Source of the DNA: JBCDBY01 sp039182715
GTDB lineage: Bacteria > Planctomycetota > PLA2
Length of the DNA stretch: 6,020 bases
Direction: 5' to 3'
NCBI GenBank assembly: GCA_039182715.1
Contig: JBCDBY010000283.1
Location: 1 to 6,020, forward strand
Position 1 is the first letter of the stretch. Every line of letters begins with the position of its first letter. The notes below the pieces were generated by a model. That model had not been told where the DNA came from. It did no database searches and saw nothing but the letters and a program-made list of their open reading frames with translations. This document shows positions 5,456 to 6,020 of the stretch, piece by piece. The position numbers and the translations under genes are program-made.

Positions 5456-6020
5456 ATGAGAGATCGAAACCCAGTGCAGCCCTCGCGCGCGGACGCTCCG
5501 ACATCGCGCTCGCTCCGCATGGGGGCAGGATTGACGCTGATCGAGCTGGTCGTCGTCCTGGTCGTGCTGGTTGCGCTGGGCGGCTTGATCGTGCCGCTCT
5601 TCGGCAACGTGGGGGCGCAGGCCAGCGAGGATGCAACGCGGGCAACGCTGGCGCGCGTCGCCGAGGCGATCGACGGCCCCGGCGGTTACGCCGAGTCGAT
5701 GCGCTTCGCGCGTGACCCGGGAGGAGCCGATGGGACCAACGATCTGATCGGCGAAGGCTCGGGCCTACCCTGGCCGAGCGACGCCGACATCGCGGGCGGG
5801 CGTGTCGACCACCCGCAACTGGCGTTTCTCTTCAAGACGCCCGCGGGACTCGCGGCCTACGATCCGGTGTCCCGAATCGGTTGGCGGGGCGATTGGCTGA
5901 GCACGGTCACCGCGACGCCCTACGAGATCGACGGAACTTTCACCGATACGTTCGGGGAAGAGGGACAGAGCCCTGCCGATCTGGCGCCACTCGACGGCTG
6001 GGGCAATCCGGTCGTCATCC
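5456..6020 (+). CDS. GspG-like prepilin/pseudopilin, truncated by the window edge
   Basis: The reading frame is open from the ATG at 5456 to the end of the window, giving the first 188 residues. The prepilin signal is clear: cleavage expected after Gly25 (RMGAG), then LTLIELVVVLVVLVALGGLIVP with Glu30 at mature +5. Its helix matches that of the preceding gene at 20 of 26 residues, so the two are paralogues, although the bodies have diverged. Near the edge, LDGWGNPVVI resembles the WGNP signature of type II secretion major pseudopilins (GspG), which supports a pseudopilus role in the inner membrane and periplasm. An in-frame ATG at 5519 (Met22) would give a minimal MGAG leader; neither start has a good Shine-Dalgarno site. 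The terminator just upstream leaves no room for a standard promoter before 5456, so expression depends on read-through or on an unseen promoter further upstream. Confidence 0.9.
   Translation, partial: MRDRNPVQPSRADAPTSRSLRMGAGLTLIELVVVLVVLVALGGLIVPLFGNVGAQASEDATRATLARVAEAIDGPGGYAESMRFARDPGGADGTNDLIGEGSGLPWPSDADIAGGRVDHPQLAFLFKTPAGLAAYDPVSRIGWRGDWLSTVTATPYEIDGTFTDTFGEEGQSPADLAPLDGWGNPVVI

Noticed and set aside
1..6020. CRISPR array, transposon ends, tRNA genes
   Set aside because: No regularly spaced direct repeats, transposase motifs or tRNA-like cloverleaf with a T-loop sequence were seen on either strand.

Overview
The window is GC-rich bacterial chromosome with dense coding on the + strand. 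No rRNA, tRNA, CRISPR array or insertion sequence is visible. A caspase-like peptidase, together with tandem prepilin-like proteins whose N-terminal helices read LTLIELVVVLTILVALG, fits Planctomycetota best. That assignment is an inference from protein style; another large-genome GC-rich phylum such as Myxococcota or Acidobacteriota is possible.

Layout. Positions 1-296 hold no convincing gene, but contain a candidate promoter (192-220) and two hairpins with GNRA-type loops. Positions 297-4211 are a tightly coupled three-gene operon: an alpha/beta-hydrolase-fold protein (297-1781), a caspase-like cysteine peptidase (1778-2782, overlapping by ATGA) and an unrecognised protein with beta-rich N-terminal and helical C-terminal parts (2760-4211, overlapping the peptidase gene by 23 bp). 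Positions 4212-4472 form an intergenic region with an AT-rich promoter island and a foldable leader. A prepilin-like gene follows (4473-5300), then a very strong intrinsic terminator (5402-5440). A second prepilin gene of GspG style starts 15 bp beyond that terminator and runs off the window (5456-6020).

How the genes may work together. The three overlapping genes encode two predicted hydrolytic enzymes, each with recognisable catalytic residues, and a non-enzymatic partner. All three lack signal peptides, so they should act in the cytoplasm. The peptidase C-terminus and the N-terminus of the third protein both end a beta-rich segment with the same PGLYKV motif, which suggests a shared domain and perhaps physical association. 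A regulated peptidase/hydrolase system, possibly for stress, conflict or cell death, is the most interesting reading, but nothing in the sequence proves that role. The two prepilins belong to a separate unit, probably a type II secretion-like or type IV pilus-like fibre, with an arrangement that suggests reduced or regulated read-through into the second gene.
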